DNA of 7,393 nucleotides from Bacteroidota bacterium (GTDB taxonomy: Bacteria; Bacteroidota; Ignavibacteria; Palsa-1295). The position numbers and the translations under genes are program-made. Shown piece by piece: positions 1 through 6,757 of the stretch. The notes beneath the pieces are model-generated. The model was given only the letters and a program-made list of their open reading frames with translations. It was not told where the DNA came from and made no database searches. The stretch's first letter is position 1. Each line of letters opens with the position of its first letter. Where the stretch lies: assembly GCA_025363505.1 (NCBI GenBank), contig JANYDV010000072.1, positions 1-7,393 on the forward strand, given 5' to 3'.

Positions 1-122
1 GTGGGAAGTAGTATGTAATAAAGAGTACGTATTTTTTTTGATCCACAGGTTGCTGAAAAGTTTAAATCAATACCTCACATTGAGATAGGCTAATACACAA
101 CGACGAATAGTGCAGATATGTG

Positions 123-140
123 TCGCAAAGCTGTTTGCGA
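123..140. repeat. Perfect intergenic hairpin
   Basis: A 7-bp perfect inverted repeat (TCGCAAA / TTTGCGA) surrounds a GCTG loop. There is no T-run on either side, so it is not a standard intrinsic terminator. It lies about 150 bp beyond the stop of the methyltransferase gene and might stabilise a transcript end or bind a protein. The pairing is seen directly; any function is unknown. Confidence 0.4.
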
Positions 141-237
141 ATAATACCTAAAGCATAGTTTAATTTAATTACCGGACAATTACAAACGGAGTAGTAATGT
201 GATTCAAACGCCCTGCTGATATACCTTCGAGTCGTAG

Positions 238-266
238 AAAATACGAGGACGATCTGTATTTTTTTT
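238..266. terminator. Weak terminator-like AT-rich hairpin after the bshA cluster
   Basis: AAAATAC (238-244) can pair with GTATTTT (256-262) across an 11-nt loop. On the plus strand four further T residues follow. It lies about 25 nt past the stop codon of the minus-strand methyltransferase gene, so it could end that operon, though the stem is AT-rich and on the minus strand the T-run is part of the stem. No better terminator is visible in 1-287. The rest of that stretch is AT-rich, and I see no convincing gene in it. Confidence 0.2.
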
Positions 267-287
267 CTGAACAAAACGACGAAAAAA

Positions 288-1124
288 TTATTTTGGTTTT
301 CTCAGAAGATATGATGCTTCGAGTGCGCCGAGTTCGCGGATACCCGGGATGTGTTTCAGGATATTTGCGCGGATCGTGGGCAGTCCGAATTTCATCTTAA
401 AAACAGGGCGAAGCAAATAGAGTTCTTCGCGGACCAATTCTAATTGGGCATTTTTGATTGCCCTGCGCATTTTGCCGATCGTGAGGCGGATTGTTCGCAA
501 ACGCGAAACTTCATCAACATCAATTGCCAGCCGAGCATTTTTATATGCCAGATTAAAAATAGGGTCGGGCATTGATTGGATATATGGCAGCTTGCCCATT
601 GTATTATCAAGCAAATGTTGGTGCGCACCGAATGGCGAGTAGTACGGTGGAAAAACAATATAGAGCCAGCCACCAGGTTTAATAAATTCCATCACATTGC
701 GCAGTGACGTTTCGGTGTCGTTGAGATGTTCGATGACATCACGGAGGGTTACAAAATCGAAATGATTGTGCCAACGCTCGGGTATCGGGTCGTCGGTGAT
801 GTTATGAATAGCAAATTCGGCTTTAAGCCCGAGTGCATCGAATGCTTTTGTTGATGATGCAATAGCCAGATCGCGGATGTCAATTCCTAACACCTCATCA
901 GCACCCTCGTCGGCAAATGCCGCGAGTACTCCGCTTTCGCCACAGCCGATCTCGGCGATACGTGCGCCGGCAAACTTCACACCATGCGATTTGAGATACG
1001 GTACGAGGTGTTCACGACCTAACCCATATTGGTAGCCGAAGTAATAGCGTTCGTAAGGATTGATGTCCTCTCGCTGTTCAAGTGGTTTGAGCAGCGTGAT
1101 TGTTTCTGCGGAAAGTTTTGCCAT
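288..1124 (-). CDS. Class I SAM-dependent methyltransferase (Methyltransf_11/UbiG-like fold)
   Basis: This 278-residue protein is predicted to be a cytoplasmic SAM-dependent methyltransferase of unknown substrate. Motif I is IAEIGCGESG (about 56-65), the acidic residue binding the SAM ribose is D82 in GID, and motif IV is DFVTLRDVIEHL (123-134). The post-motif strand is KPGGWLYIVFPP (149-160), followed by YYSPFGAHQH. An N-terminal segment rich in aromatics (YERYYFGYQYGLG, 24-36) precedes the Rossmann core. This layout resembles methyltransferases found in surface-glycan clusters, which is recollection and not a search result. It is the last gene of the cluster: its ATG lies 6 bp after the glycosyltransferase stop, with no Shine-Dalgarno sequence, so translational coupling is likely. 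The methyl acceptor could be a sugar, a lipid or, given bshA two genes upstream, a low-molecular-weight thiol. The fold is firm; the substrate is open. Confidence 0.9.
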   Translation of the reverse strand: MAKLSAETITLLKPLEQREDINPYERYYFGYQYGLGREHLVPYLKSHGVKFAGARIAEIGCGESGVLAAFADEGADEVLGIDIRDLAIASSTKAFDALGLKAEFAIHNITDDPIPERWHNHFDFVTLRDVIEHLNDTETSLRNVMEFIKPGGWLYIVFPPYYSPFGAHQHLLDNTMGKLPYIQSMPDPIFNLAYKNARLAIDVDEVSRLRTIRLTIGKMRRAIKNAQLELVREELYLLRPVFKMKFGLPTIRANILKHIPGIRELGALEASYLLRKPK

Positions 1125-1130
1125 AATTGA

Positions 1131-2282
1131 TTACGATAAACGCGAAATGCGCTCAATTCCTTCCGCAAACGTTGACCACAAATATTTCGGCTTTTCGGTG
1201 TTAATACCTTCGCGGAGTGTGGCTTCGAGGGATGCTTCAAAAAATTGCTGAATCGTCATCGCCACAGCCTCTGAGGTTGCTTCCGAAGCAATCAACCCAC
1301 TCTTGTGATTAATCACAATTTCGGGCAAGCCACCAACATTGGTTGCGATAACGGGTAGGTTGTAAAAATATGCTATTTGTACCACACCTGATTGCGTGGC
1401 ATTGCGATACGGAAGGAGCGCTGCATTGGCGGCACAGAAATAGATCGGCACATCGTCATTGGAAATATATTGATCGAAAAACCGAACGTGGGTTCCGAGC
1501 ACACCGAGTTCATTTGCCAACGCTTTGTAATCTTCCTCGCCACTATAACTTTCACCTGCTACCAGAAGCACAAGATTCGGTCTCATCGTTGCGACTTGAG
1601 CCACGGCTTTAATAGCAATATCAATACCTTTATATTTTCGAATGAATCCGAAGTACAAGAGCACTTCATCTTTTTCTTCGAGACCAAGTTTTTTCCGAGC
1701 TTCCTGTTGTGAGATCGGAGCACCGAAGGATTCAAATACCGGGTGCTCGAGACGGGTGAAGGCGGCATCGGGTTTGAGCGATTTCAGATCACGCTCGACC
1801 GCCGATGATTGCACAATAAAATGATCAACGACTTTGAAAGCGAAGTTCGTAAACGCTCTGTCACCTGGGCGTTTTTCATGAGGGATAGCGTTGTCGGCAA
1901 TGAAGATGATTTTCGTCTGCTTGTTTTTCTTCCGTAATATTTTTTTTGCTGTCCTGGCGATCACGCCATAGGCAGGAGCAAAAAATGGAAGCCAAAATTT
2001 AAAGATGACGGCATCGGGTTCAAACTCGGCAATTCGTTGCCCGGCTCTTCGCCAACTTAGTGGGTTTATCGAGTCGATAATTTGCTCCGCTTCGACAGCA
2101 ATGCCGGGTCCGCCTTGCTCATCTTGGGTCTTGCCGGGGAATAATATCTTGGGGTACTGTCGTGAAAACGTGATGATCTTCACCTCGTGCCCACGAGCAA
2201 CCAATGCACGATGCAACAACGCAACATATTGTGCGATGCCACCTCTGAGTGGATATGCTGTACCGACAATTACGAAGCGCAT
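1131..2282 (-). CDS. Family 4 glycosyltransferase (GT-B fold) with variant EX7E site
   Basis: This 383-residue protein has the length and two-domain organisation of GT4 retaining glycosyltransferases. The N-terminal Rossmann domain opens with RFVIVGTAYP and a GGIA loop (14-17) followed by LLHRALVARGHEV, the usual acceptor-side start. The donor domain begins at LLYFGFIRKYKGID (208-221) and includes VLLVAGE (238-244). It ends with NLPVIATNVGGLPEIV (308-323), the nucleotide-sugar binding region. Where typical GT4 enzymes carry the E-x7-E pair, this protein has PYRNATQSGVVQIAYFYN, so both glutamates appear replaced (approximately A295 and I303). I recall a TQSG-type variant in other GT4 proteins, so it need not be inactive. 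Donor and acceptor cannot be read from the sequence. It follows bshA after 19 bp, precedes the methyltransferase by 6 bp, and is probably co-transcribed with both. Confidence 0.9.
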   Translation of the reverse strand: MRFVIVGTAYPLRGGIAQYVALLHRALVARGHEVKIITFSRQYPKILFPGKTQDEQGGPGIAVEAEQIIDSINPLSWRRAGQRIAEFEPDAVIFKFWLPFFAPAYGVIARTAKKILRKKNKQTKIIFIADNAIPHEKRPGDRAFTNFAFKVVDHFIVQSSAVERDLKSLKPDAAFTRLEHPVFESFGAPISQQEARKKLGLEEKDEVLLYFGFIRKYKGIDIAIKAVAQVATMRPNLVLLVAGESYSGEEDYKALANELGVLGTHVRFFDQYISNDDVPIYFCAANAALLPYRNATQSGVVQIAYFYNLPVIATNVGGLPEIVINHKSGLIASEATSEAVAMTIQQFFEASLEATLREGINTEKPKYLWSTFAEGIERISRLS

Positions 2283-2301
2283 TGGTGAGTCTTACAAATA
2301 T

Positions 2302-3450
2302 TTATAAATTCATCGCCTTCTCATACGCAGCTTCGTAGATGGGTACGATCTGCTCTTTAGTGAAATTTTTGAGCGTGTGTTCGAGTGCGGCTTCGCCCAT
2401 TTGTTTGCGGAGCGATTCATTATTTAAGAGCGTGATCATCCGATCTGCAATCGCTTGCACATCACCCATCTTTACGATATATCCTGTGACACCATCCACA
2501 TTCACTTCCGGTAAGCCGCCAATGTCGCTGGAGATGACCGGTACGCCACAAGCCATAGCTTCGAGCGCCGCAAGACCAAAACTTTCGTTGCCCGACGGGA
2601 TCAGAAAAATATCACTCGCCGAAAGGATTGATGCTAGCTCGGCTTGTTTCCCCAAGAAACGGGTATGATTCCAAATACCCAATTCGCGGGCAAGTGCTTC
2701 GCACTCCGCACGGTCGGGACCATCACCTACCAACAGAAATTTTGCTTTGATGCCGCTGTCGAGTACAATTTTAAATGCTTTAATCGCATCGCTTATGCGC
2801 TTTACAGGGCGGAAGTTTGAAACGTGAACCAGCAATCTTTCGCCATTGGGTGAAAGCATACGGCGGAGATTTTTTGCACCGGCTACTCGATGGAAGATAT
2901 CAGTATCTACAAAATTCGGAATTGCAATTATTTCTTTCTGAATACCGAATGTATCTATCGTTTCACGGCGCAAGTACTCCGATACCGAAGTAACGACATC
3001 TGATGCTTCGATAGAAAACTTCATCAATGGTTCGAAACTTGGCTCTTGGCCGACGAGTGTGATGTCTGTTCCGTGCAAGGTCGTGACGATCTTGAGATTT
3101 CCGGCAAGAATTTGTTTCGCAAGATATGCCGAGGTGGCATGTGGTATGGCGTAATGTGCATGAATGAGATCGAGCTTTTCATAATTAGAGACTTCGACCA
3201 TTTTGCTGGCAAGCGCGAGTTCATACAGTGGGAATTCAAATAGAGGATACGTTGACATTTCTACTTCGTGGTAGAAAATATTATCAATATACTCCGCGTT
3301 GGATGTGCTTCCGATACCGGTGAGCCGCATCGGAAGTGCATAGGTAATAAAATGCACTTTGTGTCCGCGCTGGGCAAGCGATTTGCCGAGTTCGGTTGCG
3401 ACAATACCGGAGCCGCCGTAGGTTGGGTAACGAGTGATGCCTATATTCAT
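2302..3450 (-). CDS. bshA: N-acetyl-alpha-D-glucosaminyl L-malate synthase BshA (bacillithiol biosynthesis)
   Basis: BshA transfers GlcNAc from UDP-GlcNAc to L-malate, the first step of bacillithiol synthesis in the cytoplasm. The 382-residue protein matches the family in length and diagnostic segments. These are NIGITRYPTYGGSGIVATEL (2-21), HKVHFITYALPMRL (30-43), FHEVEMSTYPLFEFPLYELA-like wording around 59-79, HAHYAIPHA (97-105) and TTLHGTDITLVG (123-134). The donor site has SNFRPVKRI (211-219) and VGDGPD (241-246). A canonical E-x7-E is present (E289 and E297 in NESFGLAALEAMACG), followed by GGLPEV. The family's 'FRPVKR' and 'HYAIPHA' signatures separate it from generic GT4 enzymes. It is the first gene of the minus-strand cluster and diverges from the YigZ-like gene across 96 bp. 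No bshB deacetylase or bshC ligase lies in the window. The ATG lacks a Shine-Dalgarno sequence, as do its neighbours. Confidence 0.93.
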   Translation of the reverse strand: MNIGITRYPTYGGSGIVATELGKSLAQRGHKVHFITYALPMRLTGIGSTSNAEYIDNIFYHEVEMSTYPLFEFPLYELALASKMVEVSNYEKLDLIHAHYAIPHATSAYLAKQILAGNLKIVTTLHGTDITLVGQEPSFEPLMKFSIEASDVVTSVSEYLRRETIDTFGIQKEIIAIPNFVDTDIFHRVAGAKNLRRMLSPNGERLLVHVSNFRPVKRISDAIKAFKIVLDSGIKAKFLLVGDGPDRAECEALARELGIWNHTRFLGKQAELASILSASDIFLIPSGNESFGLAALEAMACGVPVISSDIGGLPEVNVDGVTGYIVKMGDVQAIADRMITLLNNESLRKQMGEAALEHTLKNFTKEQIVPIYEAAYEKAMNL

Positions 3451-3513
3451 ACGATCTTTTTCCTATTTCAACTATATCAAATTTTTGCGGATTCAAGAAC
3501 AATATCCTGTGCT

Positions 3514-3521
3514 CAAAAGTA
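3514..3521 (-). promoter_or_regulatory. Candidate Bacteroidota-type -7 element for the bshA cluster
   Basis: Read on the minus strand this is TACTTTTG, a full match to the TAnnTTTG -7 consensus of Bacteroidota primary sigma factors. It would start transcription near 3507, giving a leader of about 57 nt. The -33 TTG is not clear; a CTG 20 nt upstream is the nearest match. The plus-strand YigZ-like gene has only an imperfect match, AATTTTTG at 3480-3487. Confidence 0.4.
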
Positions 3522-3546
3522 CGAAGATTATTGTTAAGTATCAGTT

Positions 3547-4167
3547 ATGTCACTACCAGAACGAGATTATTATTACACGATCAGCTCAAACGCTCGTGCT
3601 CCCGAAATCAAAATTTTGGGCTCACGATTTATTGCTGATCTTGTCCCCGTCGCATCAAAGGATGCCGTAGAAGCATATCTCTTTATTGTTAGCAAAGAGT
3701 TCTACGACGCTTCACACCACTGTTACGCGTATCGTCTCGGAAATCTTGGCGATCTCGTTCGTGCCTCCGATGATGACGAGCCATCGGGGACTGCCGGTAA
3801 GCCGATACTCTCTGTGCTGGTCGGAGCCGAACTGACGAATGTACTGTGTGTGGTAACCCGATATTTTGGCGGTACAAAGCTTGGCACCGGTGGTTTGGCT
3901 CGTGCTTATAGTGAAGCCGCACAACTTGCAGTACAACATGCCGTTCAAAAACAAGTCCTCCTTACCAAAACAATATTGCTCAATTGCTCTTATGAAGAAC
4001 TGGCAATGATCGAGCGATTGCTTTCGCAATATGAACTGCGCCCCTACGAGAGTGAATATGGCGAACGCATTAGTATGAAATTAGATATTCGTCTCTCGCT
4101 CATCGAAAAATTTCTCGAAGAACTTCACGACAAATTTTTCGGGAAAGTTATTGCCCAACGGATTTGA
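3547..4167 (+). CDS. YigZ/IMPACT family protein (UPF0029)
   Basis: This 206-residue protein has the two-domain structure of bacterial YigZ/YvyE proteins. The N-terminal IMPACT domain contains the family hallmarks: GSRFIADLVPV (25-35), SHHCYAYRLG (56-65), SDDDEPSGTAGKPIL (74-88), and TRYFGGTKLGTGGLARAYSE (104-123). The remainder, from about 137, fits the small ferredoxin-like C-terminal domain usual in this family. In the signature I expect SDDGEPSG, so D77 replaces a commonly conserved glycine. Eukaryotic IMPACT modulates Gcn2 signalling. The bacterial role is not settled, with proposals touching ribosome, translation or nucleic-acid binding, so I give no pathway. The gene is transcribed away from bshA. 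Its last 20 bp overlap the 3' end of the convergent membrane-peptidase gene, leaving no room for a separate terminator. The ATG is placed by the family start (MSLPERDYY...SRFIA) and has no Shine-Dalgarno sequence. Confidence 0.92.
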   Translation: MSLPERDYYYTISSNARAPEIKILGSRFIADLVPVASKDAVEAYLFIVSKEFYDASHHCYAYRLGNLGDLVRASDDDEPSGTAGKPILSVLVGAELTNVLCVVTRYFGGTKLGTGGLARAYSEAAQLAVQHAVQKQVLLTKTILLNCSYEELAMIERLLSQYELRPYESEYGERISMKLDIRLSLIEKFLEELHDKFFGKVIAQRI

Positions 4168-6310
4168 CCATCGGAAACGCGGCTCTCAGTTCATCATATT
4201 TCTTTCTGATTAAACGATAGTATAGCGAAGCATCGCTGTAAAGATTTATGTCTCCTGTTTGGAAAATTAGAGCGAGTTGATCGGTTGCTTGTTGGAGCTT
4301 TCCCATTCTAATGAGTGATTGGGCAAGTAAGAAATTTTTCGCCGCAACAAAGTTCATATCGCCGGGTATTACACTCTGCACATCTTTGAGTAAATCAAAC
4401 AGCTCTTTCTCCGGGGTTACTTTATAGTACCCTTGTATATATCTCTCAGCAACAGATCGGTCGGAGCAACTACTAACACAATGTACCCTTGATATTGCAG
4501 CGAGGAAATAATCGCCGCTAAATTGTAAGTTGGCTGCATAAAGCCATTCCGAAAGCACTTGGTCTATTGACACGCCACTTAAAAAAAGCAGATCACCTCT
4601 GAGCAAATGCATCCAAATTTGTTTGGTACTATCATGTGGGTTGATGGTATCAAGTGTATAGAGTGCTTCTCGATATTTTCCTTGCAACATTATACTGCGG
4701 ACTAAGCCATACACCGCATCCAAACGACCTGATTCTTGAATAATGGTTTGATAAACAGTACCTGCTCGGACATAGTCGCGATCACGGAATAGTTGGCTGG
4801 CTTGTTTCATCATCTTGCCAATCCGGCGCAAGCATGGCTCGGCGACGATAGATTTTCGATCAAAATAAAACCGTGTTCGCTGGCTATCAAAGAGTGTCAT
4901 TGGCGACATTTGATCCCTGCTGCGTTCAAGAGAAAGATGCGCAAGCCACTCTTGTTCAAGCTGCTCGATGGTTTTATGATAGATACTTTCGTAATCGAGC
5001 GTGTGATACGATTGGAGATATTTTTCGGCACCGTATTGCGCGATCAAATATGATGCAAACGAGCCAGCCAATACATAGCTCTTGCCCGATGCATTTGAGG
5101 CAAAGCCGGTAAAGCTCATTACACTTGCAACACCTTTGGCAAGTTTCATATCAATGATGGTGCTTGCTAAATAATTAATGCTGTGAATGTCGTCATAGCT
5201 GTCTTCCGGTGCTTCGGCAGCACCTTCTGTCAAACCGGTTGAGTAGCTTACATTGAACGGGAATTTACCGTAGGGCGCGAGCATAACGTGAACAAGCTCG
5301 TGCTTCAGCGAGCCAAGATTTTCTTTTGCAATATGTAATTCGTTGCGCCAAGGTTTTGAGATGCTTGCACTCCGAGTACCCACATACTCATCAAGTTCTT
5401 TGACCGAGGGGTACAGATAAATATTTATTTTTTCTGCTGATAATCCAAGTTTGTAAAACGATCTGATCGAATCTACATATACTTGAACTTGCTTATGCCA
5501 AAATACTATTTCATCGTTTGTAAGTGAATTCGGACGGAAGTGAATAGTGGTATTCTCTATCAATATCTGCGATGACAACTCTCGCTCGACATGTTCAGTC
5601 GTTTCGATAATATGAAATTCTAACCCTATCGCCAAAGAAAAAAAGATCAGCCCTGCTGTTTGAATGATTGGTAAACAAAGCGTGAGTATGTTACTAAGAA
5701 GGTTTCTTTTATGCTTGATCGCAAAGTAGCAAACTGCCACAACAACAACAACAATAATTCTCGACCACCAGTATGCATTCTTCAAGTCCATTGCTTCGTC
5801 CCACACGAAGCCTGGGAAGTAACCATATTGCCAACCATAGGTAAATATTTGTGGTCCGAAGTATCCCGGCAGCAAACTCACGATCAACCACAAGCACCAA
5901 GAGCCGACGACTAATACTACTCGCGATCTATTACTTTTTGTCGTTAAGCCAATCGGTGCACCAAGCAAAATGGCAATTATTGCAGTCAATGGTACGATCT
6001 CTATATAGAAGACTAACCCATCAGTAAGAGAGCAGTTGGGGATGAATATCGCCGAAAGGAGCGAGGTGATGAGTGGAATTAATATATAAATACCACACTC
6101 GGTGGCAATAATGCCAAGCAGACGCAATTTGCTTGTTTCTATGGTGCTTGCGCGTTTGGAGGCAACGAGCATACACCACATACTGCTCGCAAGTGCTACA
6201 AGCGACGAATACTCAAAACCGAGTATTCGAAAGAGCGGGCTGGCAAAGATAATCACTGCCAGGGATATCGCAATATGATAAAAAATTCCGTTTCTGTAAC
6301 GTTTGAGCAT
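4148..6310 (-). CDS. Polytopic membrane protein with extracytoplasmic gluzincin peptidase (peptidase MA-like) domain and TPR-like tail
   Basis: This 720-residue protein begins with about seven hydrophobic helices (roughly 9-30, 34-51, 64-90, 99-122, 131-150, 183-198, 207-230). Basic residues fall at the N-terminus and in the loops at 51-63, 122-130 and 199-206. By the positive-inside rule this places the N-terminus in the cytoplasm and everything after about 231 outside. Residues 250-460 look like a peptidase MA-like gluzincin domain: zinc motif HELVH (337-341), probable third ligand E362 in GLTEGAAE, then SYVLAGSFASYLIAQYGAEK (411-430) and EQEWLAHL (453-460). The segment at about 500-556 (ASQLFRDRDYVRAGTVYQTI, then GKYREALYTL) resembles tetratricopeptide repeats, as does 656-685. 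Proteolytic activity is inferred from motifs; substrate and pathway are unknown. The gene is monocistronic as far as seen, divergent from the 101-residue gene and convergent with the YigZ-like gene. No Shine-Dalgarno sequence precedes the ATG. Confidence 0.85.
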   Translation of the reverse strand: MLKRYRNGIFYHIAISLAVIIFASPLFRILGFEYSSLVALASSMWCMLVASKRASTIETSKLRLLGIIATECGIYILIPLITSLLSAIFIPNCSLTDGLVFYIEIVPLTAIIAILLGAPIGLTTKSNRSRVVLVVGSWCLWLIVSLLPGYFGPQIFTYGWQYGYFPGFVWDEAMDLKNAYWWSRIIVVVVVAVCYFAIKHKRNLLSNILTLCLPIIQTAGLIFFSLAIGLEFHIIETTEHVERELSSQILIENTTIHFRPNSLTNDEIVFWHKQVQVYVDSIRSFYKLGLSAEKINIYLYPSVKELDEYVGTRSASISKPWRNELHIAKENLGSLKHELVHVMLAPYGKFPFNVSYSTGLTEGAAEAPEDSYDDIHSINYLASTIIDMKLAKGVASVMSFTGFASNASGKSYVLAGSFASYLIAQYGAEKYLQSYHTLDYESIYHKTIEQLEQEWLAHLSLERSRDQMSPMTLFDSQRTRFYFDRKSIVAEPCLRRIGKMMKQASQLFRDRDYVRAGTVYQTIIQESGRLDAVYGLVRSIMLQGKYREALYTLDTINPHDSTKQIWMHLLRGDLLFLSGVSIDQVLSEWLYAANLQFSGDYFLAAISRVHCVSSCSDRSVAERYIQGYYKVTPEKELFDLLKDVQSVIPGDMNFVAAKNFLLAQSLIRMGKLQQATDQLALIFQTGDINLYSDASLYYRLIRKKYDELRAAFPMVKSVGQ

Positions 6311-6330
6311 TACTTCAGATAGTCCACTTC

Positions 6331-6363
6331 TTGTGGCAGATACAAAAATACTCCGTAACTTTG
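6331..6363 (+). promoter_or_regulatory. Candidate Bacteroidota-type promoter for the 101-residue gene
   Basis: TTG at 6331-6333 and TAACTTTG at 6356-6363 match the -33 TTG / -7 TAnnTTTG consensus, with a 22-nt spacer at the long end of the accepted 17-23 range. Transcription would begin near 6369, giving a leader of about 23 nt before the ATG at 6392. The motif match is seen directly; promoter activity is inferred. Confidence 0.5.
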
Positions 6364-6375
6364 CATAATATTCAA
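6343..6375 (-). promoter_or_regulatory. Candidate Bacteroidota-type promoter for the membrane peptidase gene
   Basis: On the minus strand, TTG (6375-6373) is followed after 22 nt by TATTTTTG (6350-6343), again a full TAnnTTTG match. Transcription would start near 6337, about 26 nt before the ATG at 6310. The element interleaves with the plus-strand promoter: each -7 box lies in the other's spacer, so the two could not be occupied by RNA polymerase at once. Confidence 0.5.
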
Positions 6376-6391
6376 CCAGTAATACAATAGA

Positions 6392-6697
6392 ATGTCAGCA
6401 AACGTTATCGTAACAATTTCCTATCCGGTTAAACTTGACAAGATCGCTCAGTATCAACACTTGGTCGATCAGTTCATCCGTTCGGTGAACGAAACCCAGA
6501 CGACTCTCACTGTGTCGCTCTATGCATCAGACGAAAAAGCCAACGGCTTTGTCGAAGTCTATGAATGCAGCAACAACGAGAGCTTCGATAACCTCGAAGA
6601 CAATTATGACGAGCCGACTCGTGAGTTGGTCGTGGCGATCAGCGACTGTATCGAAGAACGCCAGACGATCCGGACGCTCAGCAAGCGCATAGGATAA
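6392..6697 (+). CDS. Small hypothetical protein, possible dimeric alpha/beta-barrel (ABM-like) fold
   Basis: I do not recognise a named family for this soluble 101-residue protein, which has no signal peptide or membrane helix. The order of predicted elements is a strand (NVIVTISYPV, 4-13), a helix (KIAQYQHLVDQFIRSV, 17-32), strands (LTVSLYAS, 39-46, and GFVEVYEC, 52-59), and an acidic segment with a helix (SFDNLEDNYDEPTRELVVAI, 64-83). This could fit the beta-alpha-beta-beta-alpha pattern of the antibiotic-biosynthesis-monooxygenase/dimeric alpha-beta barrel superfamily; that is a fold guess only. The body uses noticeably more GC-rich codons than its neighbours (GAG CCG ACT CGT; CGG ACG CTC AGC). 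A well-placed candidate promoter lies just upstream and two GC-rich hairpins follow the stop. The tRNA-Val downstream may be read through from here. There is no Shine-Dalgarno sequence before the ATG. Confidence 0.75.
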   Translation: MSANVIVTISYPVKLDKIAQYQHLVDQFIRSVNETQTTLTVSLYASDEKANGFVEVYECSNNESFDNLEDNYDEPTRELVVAISDCIEERQTIRTLSKRIG

Positions 6698-6701
6698 CTT
6701 A

Positions 6702-6737
6702 CGCGTCTCGGACGCGGAACGCCCCGCCCATACGGGC
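6702..6737 (+). repeat. Two adjacent GC-rich hairpins between the 101-residue gene and tRNA-Val
   Basis: CGCGTC-TCG-GACGCG (6702-6716) is a perfect 6-bp stem with a 3-nt loop starting 5 nt after the stop codon. GCCC-ATAC-GGGC (6726-6737) gives a second 4-bp stem. Neither has a T-run, so they are more likely a protective 3' structure, a processing signal or part of a dispersed repeat than an intrinsic terminator. The block is clearly more GC-rich than other intergenic DNA here. Confidence 0.4.
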
Positions 6738-6757
6738 TGTTAATACGCACCCCAAAA

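Noticed and set aside
2..88. Open frame from the left edge to TAG at 86-88, which could be the tail of a gene entering the window
   Set aside because: Twenty-eight codons without any family signal is within chance; there is nothing to support it.
62..274. 70-codon open frame on the minus strand in the left intergenic DNA
   Set aside because: The composition is low and irregular for a coding sequence, with many Cys, Tyr and Ser residues, no recognisable motif and no promoter. It looks like chance in AT-rich DNA.
2005..2307. Plus-strand open frames opposite the bshA cluster and the membrane peptidase gene
   Set aside because: They are antisense shadows of clearly recognisable proteins and show no motifs of their own.
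6702..6757. Degenerate tRNA or second tRNA gene before tRNA-Val
   Set aside because: Hairpins are present but no anticodon arm with a 7-nt loop or TTCGAAT-type T-loop can be built.
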